33,871 bases of DNA, from positions 1-33,871 of the forward strand of contig JAUVZV010000004.1 of the NCBI GenBank assembly GCA_030602375.1, given 5' to 3'. This stretch comes from Chloroflexota bacterium (lineage in GTDB: Bacteria; Chloroflexota; Dehalococcoidia; Dehalococcoidales; JAUVZV01). Positions within the stretch are counted from its first letter, which is position 1. Every line of letters begins with the position of its first letter. The position numbers and the translations under genes were made by a program. Shown in pieces: positions 15,249-23,340 of this stretch. The notes below the pieces were generated by a model that searched no databases, was not told the DNA's origin, and was given only the letters and a program-made list of their open reading frames with translations.

Positions 15249-17180
15249 ATGGAAGCTAAAGAGTTTGGAGCTAGGTTAAGACAGTTACGAGAACAAGCTC
15301 ATATAAGCTTGAGAGAGCTGGCAGGCAAGGTAGGCATTGACTTTACCTACCTTAGCAAAATCGAGAATGGGGTAATGCCTCCTCCTAGCGAAAAGGTTAT
15401 ACTGGCACTGGCTGAGGCGTTAGGTACTGACAGCGATGAGCTCTTTGCTTTGGCAGAGAGGATACCATCAGACTTGGCTGGGGTATTAAAAAATGGAAAA
15501 ACGCTGAAGCTCTTAAGATCAAAGCATACTAAGCAGACCAGTGAAGGGAAACCAAGTTTACCAAGTCTGACCAATTTAAGAAGTTTAGCTGGGAATTATA
15601 TAAGGTTCCCCGGTTCCAAGGTACTGGTAAGGACAGCAATAGCAACTTTCCTGGCGGTGGCTATAGGTGTCTCACTCTGGTTTGCGGCACCGGTTAAAGC
15701 ACTTGATATAACTCTTTCTGACCCCTCACCCACCGTCATTGGTGCTAATGTTTCTTTCACGGTAACAATTAGTATTGCAGACCAAGAGCTGTTACCCATA
15801 CAGAGCGTCACTCTTTACATATATGACGGAAGCAGTCGGGCGGCAGCTACTTATCTAGCTACCTGCAGCAATCTGCCACTGCAGACAACAGTTTCCCCCC
15901 ACTACACCCGTACTTCCGCGCAGACAGGGGGCGGTGCAGTTACTATCACGGCAACTGCAGCAACTGGTTGGGGCTATGGTTATGGCTATGGCTATGTTGC
16001 CTGGCAGAGTTCTGGGTACTCTTTCTTTACGCCTGGTGGTTATGGCTACGGTTATGGCTATGGGGCTGGGGCGACATCAATAACCTATAATGTCACCTGG
16101 GGTTGCCCATCAAATTGGTCTACCGGGAGCTACACTGCTGAGGCTTCGATTGCCGCTAATGGTCAAACTTTCGCCAACACCAAGGCGTTTAGCCTCTCTA
16201 CAGCAGCTGCTGGCGTACCGACGGTACCACCACCGTCGGGTATTACCAATGTTAGCGAGAATGTCAGAGCAGACGGTGTTTTCACCGATACTGTTGTCGC
16301 TAACTCTGATGACGGCAACGCTGCCCTTAGCATACTCAAGGGAACCAAAGGTCTTACTGAAGCTGGCGCGCCTTTAAGCACCATAAGCATGACTACGATG
16401 ACGGCGGAAGAACAGGCAGCACTACCGACACCTGCCCCAGAGAATATCGTCGTCCCTGAAGGTGTAGCTGTTCCGGCAGATGCCTACATCGTCAGCGTGG
16501 TCTACGATTTCGCTCCTCCTGGAGCTACCTTTAACCCACCGGCAACCCTGACCATCAGCTATGACGAGACACTCATACCGGCAGGTGTTAGTGAAGAGGA
16601 CCTGGTTATCGTCTACTGGAATGAAACAGCCGGAAAGTGGGAGGTGCTGCAGAACATCGTCGTTGACACGGCTAACAACACCATAAGCGGCGAGTTAAGT
16701 CACTTCACTGCCTTTACCATACTTGGACTTACAGAAGCACCACTACCGGCACCGGCTGCCTTTACACTCAGCTTATTAAGCATTTTACCGGCTGAGGTTG
16801 AGATTGGTGAGGAGATAACAATCAGTATCACGGTTGCCAATACTGGTGGTCAATCTGGCAGCTACGAAGCAACCTTAAAGGTAAATGATGTAGCGGTTGA
16901 AACTGAGATGGTAACACTGGATGCTGGTACCAGCAAGAAGGTGTCCTTCACCACCTCACAGGATACCGCCGGAACCTACACGGTAGATATCAATGGCACG
17001 ACTGGTAGTTTTGTAGTCAAGCCAGCACCACCTCCACTGGTACCACCGAAGCCAGTGGTTCCACCGGTAGTACCTCCAGTCGAACCAGTTATTAACTGGT
17101 GGCTCATTGGCGGTATTATTGCTGGCGTTGTAATCCTCGGTACCATTATTGCACTGGTTGTACGCCGTCGTAGAGCCTAA
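15249..17180 (+). CDS. Membrane-anchored XRE-family DNA-binding protein with extracellular Ig-like/CARDB region
   Basis: This 643-aa protein uses ATG 15249 because GGAGG lies 8 nt upstream; the GTG at 15234 overlaps that site. An XRE helix-turn-helix spans 6-68 (FGARLRQLREQ, LRELAGKVGIDFTYLSKIENG). A basic linker leads to a membrane helix (about 125-147). Next come an Ig-like region (about 153-320) with two Gly-Tyr tracts (GYGYGYGY at 242-249 and 264-272), a second beta domain (about 330-493), a CARDB-like domain (505-590), a Pro/Val linker, and a C-terminal helix (616-638) ending in RRRRR. Both ends should be cytoplasmic and the middle outside. It resembles a one-component receptor that senses the envelope and binds DNA. 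Signal unknown. Likely autoregulated by the upstream palindromes. Confidence 0.85.
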   Translation: MEAKEFGARLRQLREQAHISLRELAGKVGIDFTYLSKIENGVMPPPSEKVILALAEALGTDSDELFALAERIPSDLAGVLKNGKTLKLLRSKHTKQTSEGKPSLPSLTNLRSLAGNYIRFPGSKVLVRTAIATFLAVAIGVSLWFAAPVKALDITLSDPSPTVIGANVSFTVTISIADQELLPIQSVTLYIYDGSSRAAATYLATCSNLPLQTTVSPHYTRTSAQTGGGAVTITATAATGWGYGYGYGYVAWQSSGYSFFTPGGYGYGYGYGAGATSITYNVTWGCPSNWSTGSYTAEASIAANGQTFANTKAFSLSTAAAGVPTVPPPSGITNVSENVRADGVFTDTVVANSDDGNAALSILKGTKGLTEAGAPLSTISMTTMTAEEQAALPTPAPENIVVPEGVAVPADAYIVSVVYDFAPPGATFNPPATLTISYDETLIPAGVSEEDLVIVYWNETAGKWEVLQNIVVDTANNTISGELSHFTAFTILGLTEAPLPAPAAFTLSLLSILPAEVEIGEEITISITVANTGGQSGSYEATLKVNDVAVETEMVTLDAGTSKKVSFTTSQDTAGTYTVDINGTTGSFVVKPAPPPLVPPKPVVPPVVPPVEPVINWWLIGGIIAGVVILGTIIALVVRRRRA

Positions 17181-17198
17181 TAAATAGCTATCTTAACC

Positions 17199-17236
17199 AA
17201 AACAGGGTCACTTTAAAAAAGTGACCCTGTTTTATT
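17199..17236. terminator. Bidirectional intrinsic terminator
   Basis: Perfect 16-bp stem (17199-17214 with 17218-17233) around a 3-nt loop, with A/T-rich flanks giving a T-run on either strand. It sits between the convergent XRE regulator and M50 protease genes and should end both transcripts. Confidence 0.9.
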
Positions 17237-17280
17237 AAGTACCCTTTTGATGATTTAGGGGAAGATGCCGATTCCTTTAT

Positions 17281-18393
17281 TTAGTGAGTTGATTTTAGTC
17301 CCAGCTCAGAGCGAGCGCGCCAGAGTCTCAATAGGTTATCACGGGTGATAACCCCGATAACCCTATCCTGGCTTATAACGGGCATTTGATTTATATCACT
17401 CTCACTCATTTGTTCAAGCAAGCTCATAACATCCTGTTCGGGAGAAGCTGCCCGGAGGCGGTTAGCTGGAGTCATTATTTCATTTATCCGGGACGTATCC
17501 CAATTTTGTTTAGCAACCGTTCTTATATTATGTAAGGTTACGATGCCCTCTAACTTCCCTTGGTCAACTACGATAAAAAAGGTATAACCATTGGGAAGGA
17601 CGTGGTGTTGAACCAGTTCGCTCAGGGTAATATTTGGGGAAACTGTAGGATAGCTGGTGAGCATTACCTGTGAAGCGGTAAGCCCCTGCATGGCTTCCTG
17701 CCACTGAAGCTGGCGATAACTGGCTGAAGCGGCATTCTCCAGGAACCAGCCGATAAAGGCTAGCCATAAACCGCTAATAAGTTGCTCGGTCAAAAATACT
17801 ATTACAATGCCACCCAGTATAAATGAGTAGCCGACGCCACGCCCTACCTGGGTGGCGATACGAGTAGAGTAGGTGTAATTACCGGTAACCCGCCATAGGA
17901 TGGAGCGAAAAACACGCCCGCCATCAAGGGGGAAGCCTGGAATCAGGTTAAAGGCGGCTAGGGCTACATTTATCAGAGCCAGCCGCCCTAGCATTTCGGT
18001 TATAGGCTCGCTTATACCACGGGTGAATAGCCAGATTGAACCAAAAATCCCACCGATTACCAGGCTACAAATAGGACCGGCAAGGGCCATCTTAAGTTCA
18101 GCGTCGGGGCGTGTTGCCTCTTTGGTCATCTGGGCGATACCCCCAAAAATGAAAAGGGTGATGCTTCGTATCGGGATACCATGGGCTCGGCCAACAAGGC
18201 TATGGGCTAATTCATGAGCAAGCACTGAGGTGAAAAATAGCAGACTGGTAATAACACCCAAAATCCAGTAAGGTAGTCGAGACCAGTTGGGATAAACCAG
18301 GGAGACGGTTAGCAGAATGAAAATGATAAACCAGGTATAATGCAGCCGTAGCTGAATACCGAAGACCTTGCCTAAGTTAAATGCATTCCCCAT
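17281..18393 (-). CDS. Site-2 protease family (M50) intramembrane metalloprotease with CBS domains
   Basis: This is a protein of about 370 aa. N-terminal membrane segments carry the zinc motif HELAH (60-64) and the third-ligand motif NLIPGFPLDGGR (149-160, Asp157), as in SpoIVFB-like M50 proteases that cut membrane helices. The C-terminal part (about 235-370) is a pair of CBS domains (QVMLTSYPTVSP... and EIMTPANRL...), often adenine-nucleotide sensors. ATG 18393 lies 2 bp after the cinA stop; a TTG at 18399 would instead overlap it. Either way translation is coupled to cinA in the thiC-cinA unit. It is tail to tail with the membrane-anchored XRE protein, whose N-in first helix has the topology M50 proteases act on. 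That partnership is inferred. Confidence 0.9.
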   Translation of the reverse strand: MGNAFNLGKVFGIQLRLHYTWFIIFILLTVSLVYPNWSRLPYWILGVITSLLFFTSVLAHELAHSLVGRAHGIPIRSITLFIFGGIAQMTKEATRPDAELKMALAGPICSLVIGGIFGSIWLFTRGISEPITEMLGRLALINVALAAFNLIPGFPLDGGRVFRSILWRVTGNYTYSTRIATQVGRGVGYSFILGGIVIVFLTEQLISGLWLAFIGWFLENAASASYRQLQWQEAMQGLTASQVMLTSYPTVSPNITLSELVQHHVLPNGYTFFIVVDQGKLEGIVTLHNIRTVAKQNWDTSRINEIMTPANRLRAASPEQDVMSLLEQMSESDINQMPVISQDRVIGVITRDNLLRLWRARSELGLKSTH

Positions 18394-18395
18394 CC

Positions 18396-19625
18396 TCAAT
18401 AAGTAACTAAGACCTTTTTTAGTTCAAAGAGGGCGGCAGTAGTGGCACGGCGCTTTATTCGAGCCCGGTCACCCGGGTATCTGCCGGCAACTACTTTCTT
18501 CTTCTTACCATCATCTATGCCGATGCATACTGTACCGACTGGCTTACCCTCAAGCTCATCCGGCCCGGCGACACCGGTTATTCCGACTCCTATATCAGCC
18601 ACCAGACGACCTCTGGCTGCCTCAGCCATTGCCCCAGCTACCTCAGGGCTTACGGCACCATAGTCAGCAATAAGTTTGGGGGAAACACCATTGGCTATTT
18701 TTACTTTGCTGGAATAGGCAATTATACCCCCTCTAAAATATGCTGAGCTTCCGGGGACATCGGTGATAGTACTAGAAAATAACCCGCCACTACATGACTC
18801 CATAACTGCCAAGCTCAAACCTCGCTTAATCAGTAGCTCCCCTACTAAGGCTTCTAACCTGTCGTCATCTACACCCCATATATATTCAGCCAAAATCGAC
18901 TTTATTCTAGCTTCATTATGGCTAATCGTTGCTTCGGCTTCACTCTGATTTTTGACTTTGGCCGTGAGCCGCAGGTGAATACCATCAGCTTTAGCATAAA
19001 TAGCCAGAGTTGGGTTGGTTGAAGAAAGTAAGGGGGAAACCAGCTCCCCGACTGCTGCCTCAGATAGTCCAAAGGTCTTAATCGTTCTGGAAAAGATAAT
19101 AGCCTTCTTAAATCTCAGGCGTAGCTTGGGCAAAACCTCTGTTTGCCACATTGGCTGCATTTCTCCGGGTGGACCGGGCATAGCTATAAGGATGCACCCT
19201 TCTTTTTCAACCCACCAGCCGGGGGCTGTCCCCTGGTTATTATTAAGGGCGCTAGCGGAAGGGATAAGCATTGCCTGCTTTATATTGCTCTGGGGCATCT
19301 TGACACCCCGCTGGGCAAAGAATTTGGTTATTTCACCTTCAAGTTCGGTATTGACTTCGAGTTTCTCCCCCAGCATCTCAGCTACGGCCTCCCGGGTTAA
19401 ATCGTCTTCAGTTGGTCCCAGGCCTCCACTGGTCAGGATGAGGTCGGAACGCTGCCAGGCGCGCTTTAGGACCTCAACCAGTCTTTTCTGGTTATCCCCA
19501 ACTTGTGAAATCCAGTAGAGGTCTATCCCCAACAGTGGTAGTTGGCTGGCCAGATAAGAGGCGTTGGTATCAGTTATCTCTCCCAGAAGAAGCTCAGTGC
19601 CAATGGAAACAATTTCTGCCTTCAT
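18396..19625 (-). CDS. cinA: CinA: nicotinamide-nucleotide amidase / competence-damage protein
   Basis: This 409-aa protein has both usual CinA parts. The N-terminal MoaB/COG1058-like domain (IVSIGTELLLGEITDTNASYLA, 5-26; TSGGLGPTEDDLTREA, about 65-80) is linked to ADP-ribose pyrophosphatase activity. The C-terminal PncC domain (AVMESCSGGLFSSTITDVPGS, GGIIAYSS, GVAGPDE) deamidates nicotinamide mononucleotide. Together they recycle pyridine nucleotides. It is 70 bp after thiC and immediately before the M50 protease, so the TPP riboswitch may influence all three. The common neighbour recA is not in this window. Confidence 0.93.
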   Translation of the reverse strand: MKAEIVSIGTELLLGEITDTNASYLASQLPLLGIDLYWISQVGDNQKRLVEVLKRAWQRSDLILTSGGLGPTEDDLTREAVAEMLGEKLEVNTELEGEITKFFAQRGVKMPQSNIKQAMLIPSASALNNNQGTAPGWWVEKEGCILIAMPGPPGEMQPMWQTEVLPKLRLRFKKAIIFSRTIKTFGLSEAAVGELVSPLLSSTNPTLAIYAKADGIHLRLTAKVKNQSEAEATISHNEARIKSILAEYIWGVDDDRLEALVGELLIKRGLSLAVMESCSGGLFSSTITDVPGSSAYFRGGIIAYSSKVKIANGVSPKLIADYGAVSPEVAGAMAEAARGRLVADIGVGITGVAGPDELEGKPVGTVCIGIDDGKKKKVVAGRYPGDRARIKRRATTAALFELKKVLVTY

Positions 19626-19695
19626 TAAGATACCTTGTAAATTAACCCGGTTATTTAGCAGTTACTCTCAAGGCAATTATTTGCCCTCTCAAAAG

Positions 19696-20991
19696 CTAAC
19701 ACCTGGTTGCTGATATTCCCAGATACTTCTCCACCAGTGCCATAGCACAGAACTGGCCACACATGCTGCAGGCGGTTCCAGAGGAAGCGTGTCTTAAGTG
19801 CACCTGGTGAGACTGCTGCGGGTCTAAGGAGAGCTTGGCTTGTTCTTCCCAGTCGAGCTTCTTTCTGGCTACGGACATCCTCTTGTCCCAATCTTCGGCA
19901 CCTTTAACCCCTTTGGCAATATCAGCGGCATGGGCTGCAATGCGTGTAGCAATTACACCTTGTCTCACATCCTCAGGGTCTGGCAGGGAAAGATGCTCCG
20001 CCGGTGTTACATAGCAGAGGAAATCGGCGCCAGCGGCGGCAGCAATGGCGCCTCCTATAGCCCCGGTAATATGGTCATAGCCGGCAGCAGTATCGGTTAC
20101 CAGAGGGCCGAGTACATAGAAGGGCGCCCCTTTACAAATAGCCTTCTCCAGTTTAACGTTAGCCTCAATATGATCTAGTGGTAGATGCCCTGGACCCTCA
20201 ACCATCACCTGGACTCCGGCTCTGCGGGCTCGATCCACCAGTTCCCCGGCAACAAGCAGTTCCTCCACTTGAGGACGGTCGGTAGCATCAGCCAGACAAC
20301 CCGGGCGCATCCCATCCCCAAGGCTGAGAGTCAGATCATAGTCTCTGGCTATTTCAAGTAGCCGGTCATACTGTTCGAATAAAGGGTTTTCAGCTTCGTT
20401 GTAGAGTATCCAGCCGATGAGGAAAGCACCGCCACGAGAGACTACATCAGCCACCCTACCCTGCTCTTTTAGTCGGGCGATGGCTGACTGCGTTACCCCG
20501 CAGTGGACGGTGAGGAAATCAACACCATCACGGGCATGTTCCTCAATTACACTAAACATTTCATCAGGCGTTATCTTGATGATGGCGCCGTGTCTTTCAA
20601 CTGCCTCAATGCCTGCCTGATAAATGGGTACGGTGCCTATTGGCAGGGAACTGGAGGCAATAATAGCCCGTCTGATAGCCGAGATGTCGCCACCAGTGCT
20701 TAAGTCCATGACGCTGTCAGTCCCGGCGTCAGTAGCCACCCGTAGTTTTTCCAACTCGGTATCAATATTGCCAAAGTCAGATGAGGTTCCAATATTGGCA
20801 TTAACCTTGGTTCTAAGACCCTGACCGATACCACAAGGGGTGAGGTTAGCATGTTTAATGTTAGCTGGAATTACTATTGTTCCCGCAACGATACCCTGAC
20901 GAATAAACTCAGCTTCTAGCCCTTCTTTTAGGGCTACTGCTTCCATCTGTGGTGAGATAGTGCCTTCTCTGGCTAACTCTAGTTGGGTCAT
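19696..20991 (-). CDS. thiC: Phosphomethylpyrimidine synthase ThiC
   Basis: This 431-aa radical-SAM enzyme converts aminoimidazole ribotide to HMP-phosphate, the pyrimidine half of thiamine. The length fits the short bacterial/archaeal form. Seen: the substrate-binding core [43 protein letters not shown] and [12 protein letters not shown]. The C-terminal cluster motif is C408-x2-C411-x3-C415, one residue tighter than the CX2CX4C usually quoted for the long form. ATG 20991 is chosen for the GGAGG 5-6 nt upstream; an in-frame TTG at 21015 falls inside the terminator. It is controlled by the TPP riboswitch at 21058-21142. It works with the stand-alone ThiD2 encoded at 28218 (HMP-P phosphorylation). 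Confidence 0.96.
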   Translation of the reverse strand: MTQLELAREGTISPQMEAVALKEGLEAEFIRQGIVAGTIVIPANIKHANLTPCGIGQGLRTKVNANIGTSSDFGNIDTELEKLRVATDAGTDSVMDLSTGGDISAIRRAIIASSSLPIGTVPIYQAGIEAVERHGAIIKITPDEMFSVIEEHARDGVDFLTVHCGVTQSAIARLKEQGRVADVVSRGGAFLIGWILYNEAENPLFEQYDRLLEIARDYDLTLSLGDGMRPGCLADATDRPQVEELLVAGELVDRARRAGVQVMVEGPGHLPLDHIEANVKLEKAICKGAPFYVLGPLVTDTAAGYDHITGAIGGAIAAAAGADFLCYVTPAEHLSLPDPEDVRQGVIATRIAAHAADIAKGVKGAEDWDKRMSVARKKLDWEEQAKLSLDPQQSHQVHLRHASSGTACSMCGQFCAMALVEKYLGISATRC

Positions 20992-21001
20992 CTCTGCCTC
21001 C

Positions 21002-21048
21002 AAAAATAAAGCCAAGGGTTTTATCTATTACCACTAGACCCCTGGCTT
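21002..21048 (-). terminator. Riboswitch-controlled terminator upstream of thiC
   Basis: On the minus strand AAGCCAGGGG (21048-21039) pairs with CCCTTGGCTT (21018-21009; one G-U pair) across a 20-nt loop, followed by TATTTTT (21008-21002) and then directly by the thiC ribosome site. It follows the TPP aptamer immediately, so it is the natural expression platform: thiamine pyrophosphate would favour termination. Confidence 0.8.
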
Positions 21049-21057
21049 AAAGTTGCT

Positions 21058-21142
21058 GCCGCTTCCCTCCGCTCGGATTATCGAGGTCAGGTTCATAGGG
21101 TTGGCGCCAGATAGCCTCTCAGCCTTTGGGCACCCCTAGCGG
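21058..21142 (-). ncRNA. TPP riboswitch (THI element)
   Basis: The minus strand holds the thi-box blocks in order: AGGGGTGCC, GGCTGAGAGG, ACCCTATGAACCTGA, a GATAATCCGAGCG segment equivalent to the usual GATAATGCCAGCG, and GGAGGGAAGCGGC closing P1 with the 5' CCGC. These are the conserved TPP-contacting loops. It lies directly upstream of thiC with a terminator hairpin between, indicating transcriptional control by thiamine pyrophosphate. Confidence 0.97.
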
Positions 21143-21166
21143 TAAAATCTATTCTGCTTATACTAA

Positions 21167-21195
21167 AATATAACATAAACTCAGCCAAATTGCAA
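21167..21195 (-). promoter_or_regulatory. Promoter of the thiC riboswitch transcript
   Basis: Minus strand TTGCAA (21195-21190), a 17-bp spacer and TATATT (21172-21167) give a start near 21160, about 18 nt before the aptamer begins. Confidence 0.6.
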
Positions 21196-21215
21196 AAAGC
21201 CTTCTTACTTCATGG

Positions 21216-21224
21216 TGGTATAAT
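21216..21224 (+). promoter_or_regulatory. Extended -10 promoter of rsmG, possibly leaderless
   Basis: TGGTATAAT (TG-n-TATAAT) ends 11 nt before the rsmG ATG at 21236, with no clear -35 box. Transcription would start at about 21230-21232, leaving a 4-6 nt leader without a ribosome-binding site. Confidence 0.5.
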
Positions 21225-21235
21225 AAATTCTGGTT

Positions 21236-21955
21236 ATGAAAAAGCTTGAGGCTGGGGCAAGAAAATTAGGCTTACACCTTACTTCAAGGCAGCTTGAGCA
21301 GTTTGAAATCTATTACCAAGAGTTAGCAAGCTGGAACAAGCGGATTAATCTTACTGCCATAACTAGCTACGAAGAGGTGCAGCTAAAACATTTCCTTGAC
21401 TCTCTCAGCGTAACCCTAGCCCTAAGGCAACCCCAAATTACAACTGAACTTCGGCTTATTGATATCGGTACCGGGGCTGGCATGCCGGGACTACCGCTTA
21501 AAATTCTCCATCCCGGTATAAAGCTGGTACTACTTGACAGCATAGCCAAGAAGGCAGCCTTCTTACACCATCTCAAAGATAGACTTGAGCTTGATGATGT
21601 AGAAATCGTGGTCGGTCGGGCTGAGGAAATTGGACAGGCAGTTCAATACCGGGAGGGGTTTGAGCTGGTAGTTTCCCGGGCGGTTGCTCATCTTGCTACC
21701 CTAGTTGAGTTGACCCTACCCTTTTGCACTATCGGCGGCAGTTTTATTGCCTTGAAGAAGGGAAATATTGAGGAAGAGGTAACTGCGGCAAGTAGGGCAA
21801 TTAGCCTACTTGGTGGCAAGTTGCGGGAAGTGAAGAAGGTTAGCCTGGAAGAATTTACTGACCAGCGCCAGCTGGTGATAATCGACAAAGTATCACCAAC
21901 CCCCAAACTATACCCTCGTCGGCCGGGAATACCAACAAAAAGACCACTCGGGTGA
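21236..21955 (+). CDS. rsmG: 16S rRNA (guanine-527-N7)-methyltransferase RsmG (GidB)
   Basis: This 239-aa SAM-dependent methyltransferase modifies G527 of 16S rRNA. Seen: RINLTAITSYEEVQLKHFLDSL (about 36-57), the SAM-binding motif LIDIGTGAGMPGLPLKIL (74-91), the acidic strand LVLLDSIAKKAAFL, and VVSRAVAHLATLVE, all in the family order and at normal length. The last ~15 residues are basic and proline-rich (KLYPRRPGIPTKRPLG). No ribosome site precedes the ATG and a -10 box lies only 11 nt away, suggesting a near-leaderless message. It is divergent from thiC. The lipoprotein gene follows after 16 bp. Confidence 0.95.
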   Translation: MKKLEAGARKLGLHLTSRQLEQFEIYYQELASWNKRINLTAITSYEEVQLKHFLDSLSVTLALRQPQITTELRLIDIGTGAGMPGLPLKILHPGIKLVLLDSIAKKAAFLHHLKDRLELDDVEIVVGRAEEIGQAVQYREGFELVVSRAVAHLATLVELTLPFCTIGGSFIALKKGNIEEEVTAASRAISLLGGKLREVKKVSLEEFTDQRQLVIIDKVSPTPKLYPRRPGIPTKRPLG

Positions 21956-21971
21956 GATAAGGAGACCTAAA

Positions 21972-22370
21972 ATGAAGATAAAATATCTTAGTGCTGTCTT
22001 GGCCCTGCTTCTCCTAATTTCAGTAATTGGTTGTGCAGCGCATAATATTCAGATTACTCACATTTTTTATGATGGTCTTGTCCCTCGTTTAGAGTCTGAT
22101 GAATATGTAGAAATCACCAATCTTGGAGACCAGCCTCAAGATTTAGCTGGTTGGGTGCTAGTAGATATATCAGAGGGGGATCCGTCATTCACGTTCCCAT
22201 CTTATATCTTGGCTCCCGGCAAAAGCATCCGAGTTTATACCAACGAATATCATCTCGAATGGGGAGGATTTAGTTTTAAATACAGACGAGCTATCTGGAA
22301 TAATACTGAACCTGATGTAGCCGCGCTTTACGATAATCAGGGTAAAGAGGTCTCCCGAAAGAGCTACTGA
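21972..22370 (+). CDS. Lamin-tail-domain lipoprotein
   Basis: This 132-aa secreted lipoprotein has signal helix 5-18 and lipobox VIGC with Cys21. The rest is a single Ig-like lamin-tail domain: IQITHIFYDG, ESDEYVEITNLGDQPQDLAGW, FTFPSYILAPGKSIRVYT and AALYDNQGKEVSRKSY. In bacteria such domains occur on surface or secreted proteins and are thought to mediate binding. Here it stands alone with no enzyme domain. AAGGAGA precedes ATG 21972. It is 16 bp after rsmG, so probably co-transcribed, and ends 7 bp before the pdxS promoter. Role unknown. Confidence 0.85.
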   Translation: MKIKYLSAVLALLLLISVIGCAAHNIQITHIFYDGLVPRLESDEYVEITNLGDQPQDLAGWVLVDISEGDPSFTFPSYILAPGKSIRVYTNEYHLEWGGFSFKYRRAIWNNTEPDVAALYDNQGKEVSRKSY

Positions 22371-22376
22371 ATCAGG

Positions 22377-22429
22377 TTGATAAAGAAACTAAATGAGAGT
22401 AAAATAAATACATAAACTATTTAGTTTAT
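22377..22429 (+). promoter_or_regulatory. pdxST promoter with palindrome at the start site
   Basis: TTGATA (22377-22382), a 17-bp spacer and TAAAAT (22400-22405) form a good promoter, with start near 22412. From that base an 18-bp dyad ATAAACTATTTAGTTTAT (22412-22429; 8-bp arms) covers the first transcribed bases: the usual place of a repressor operator. It could also be a small hairpin. No PdxR-type regulator gene is adjacent. Confidence 0.55.
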
Positions 22430-22455
22430 AAATTGGGAGACGAGTGAGGGGGAAA

Positions 22456-23337
22456 ATGAAAAGCGGCACATGGAAGGTTAAGAGTGGTCTAGCTCAGATG
22501 CTGAAAGGCGGGGTAATTATGGATGTGGTAAGTGCTGAGCAGTCCAAGATTGCTCAGGAGGCAGGTGCCTGCTCAGTGATGGCACTGGAAAGGGTACCAG
22601 CCGATATACGGGCTCAAGGTGGTGTTGCTCGGATGGCTGACCCAACCATTATTGAAGCTATTATGCAGGCCGTCTCCATTCCAGTAATGGCTAAGTGCCG
22701 CATTGGACACTTTGTGGAAGCTCAAGCCCTTGAGGCTCTGGGTGTAGACTTTATTGATGAATCGGAGGTACTGACCCCGGCTGATGAAAGCCACCACATC
22801 TGGAAGCACGACTTTAAAGTCCCCTTTATCTGTGGCTGTCGCGATTTGGGTGAAGCCCTCCGCCGCATTGGTGAGGGTGCAGCTATGATTAGAACCAAGG
22901 GTGAAGCTGGCACCGGCAATATTGTTGAAGCCGTAAAACATATGCGAGCGGTGATGGATGGCATTCGCCAGCTTAAAGAAACACCTGAGGAGGAGCTGAT
23001 GGCACGAGCCAAGGAGTTGGGGGCACCTTTTGAACTGGTAGCCAAGGTACATAAGACAGGGGAGTTGCCGGTGGTTAATTTTGCCGCTGGGGGGGTAGCT
23101 ACCCCATCGGATGCAGCGCTGATGATGCAACTGGGTGCTGATGGTGTCTTCGTTGGTTCGGGCATATTTAAGTCTAGTAACCCTGAGCAGAGAGCCAAGG
23201 CGATTGTCAAAGCCACCACCCACTTTAAGGATGCCGAAATTATTGCCGAGGTCTCCAAAAACCTAGGAGTGGCAATGCCAGGGTTGGATATAAAGGAAAT
23301 TCCCACTGAGCAGCTTCTGGCATCTAGAGGATGGTAA
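22456..23337 (+). CDS. pdxS: Pyridoxal 5'-phosphate synthase lyase subunit PdxS
   Basis: This 293-aa TIM-barrel subunit makes PLP from ribose 5-phosphate, glyceraldehyde 3-phosphate and ammonia, the last supplied by PdxT. Seen: [17 protein letters not shown] with the catalytic-loop Asp, [36 protein letters not shown] with the Schiff-base Lys, [14 protein letters not shown] and [20 protein letters not shown] (phosphate-binding). The ATG at 22456 follows GAGGGGG; the GTG at 22444 would overlap that site. pdxT follows after 3 bp. The promoter carries a dyad at its start site. Normal length and all motifs present. Confidence 0.97.
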   Translation: MKSGTWKVKSGLAQMLKGGVIMDVVSAEQSKIAQEAGACSVMALERVPADIRAQGGVARMADPTIIEAIMQAVSIPVMAKCRIGHFVEAQALEALGVDFIDESEVLTPADESHHIWKHDFKVPFICGCRDLGEALRRIGEGAAMIRTKGEAGTGNIVEAVKHMRAVMDGIRQLKETPEEELMARAKELGAPFELVAKVHKTGELPVVNFAAGGVATPSDAALMMQLGADGVFVGSGIFKSSNPEQRAKAIVKATTHFKDAEIIAEVSKNLGVAMPGLDIKEIPTEQLLASRGW

Positions 23338-23340
23338 TAT

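Noticed and set aside
15968-16070. Short repeats encoding GYGYGYG, considered as a tandem-repeat locus or replication slip
   Set aside because: The two tracts are in frame, short and use varied codons, consistent with a coded Gly-Tyr segment of the surface protein rather than a mobile or CRISPR-like repeat.
22573-23223. Long minus-strand open frame of 216 codons opposite pdxS
   Set aside because: It is the antisense of a complete, highly conserved PdxS reading frame. Its translation is Cys/His/Asn-rich with no family motif and no ribosome site.
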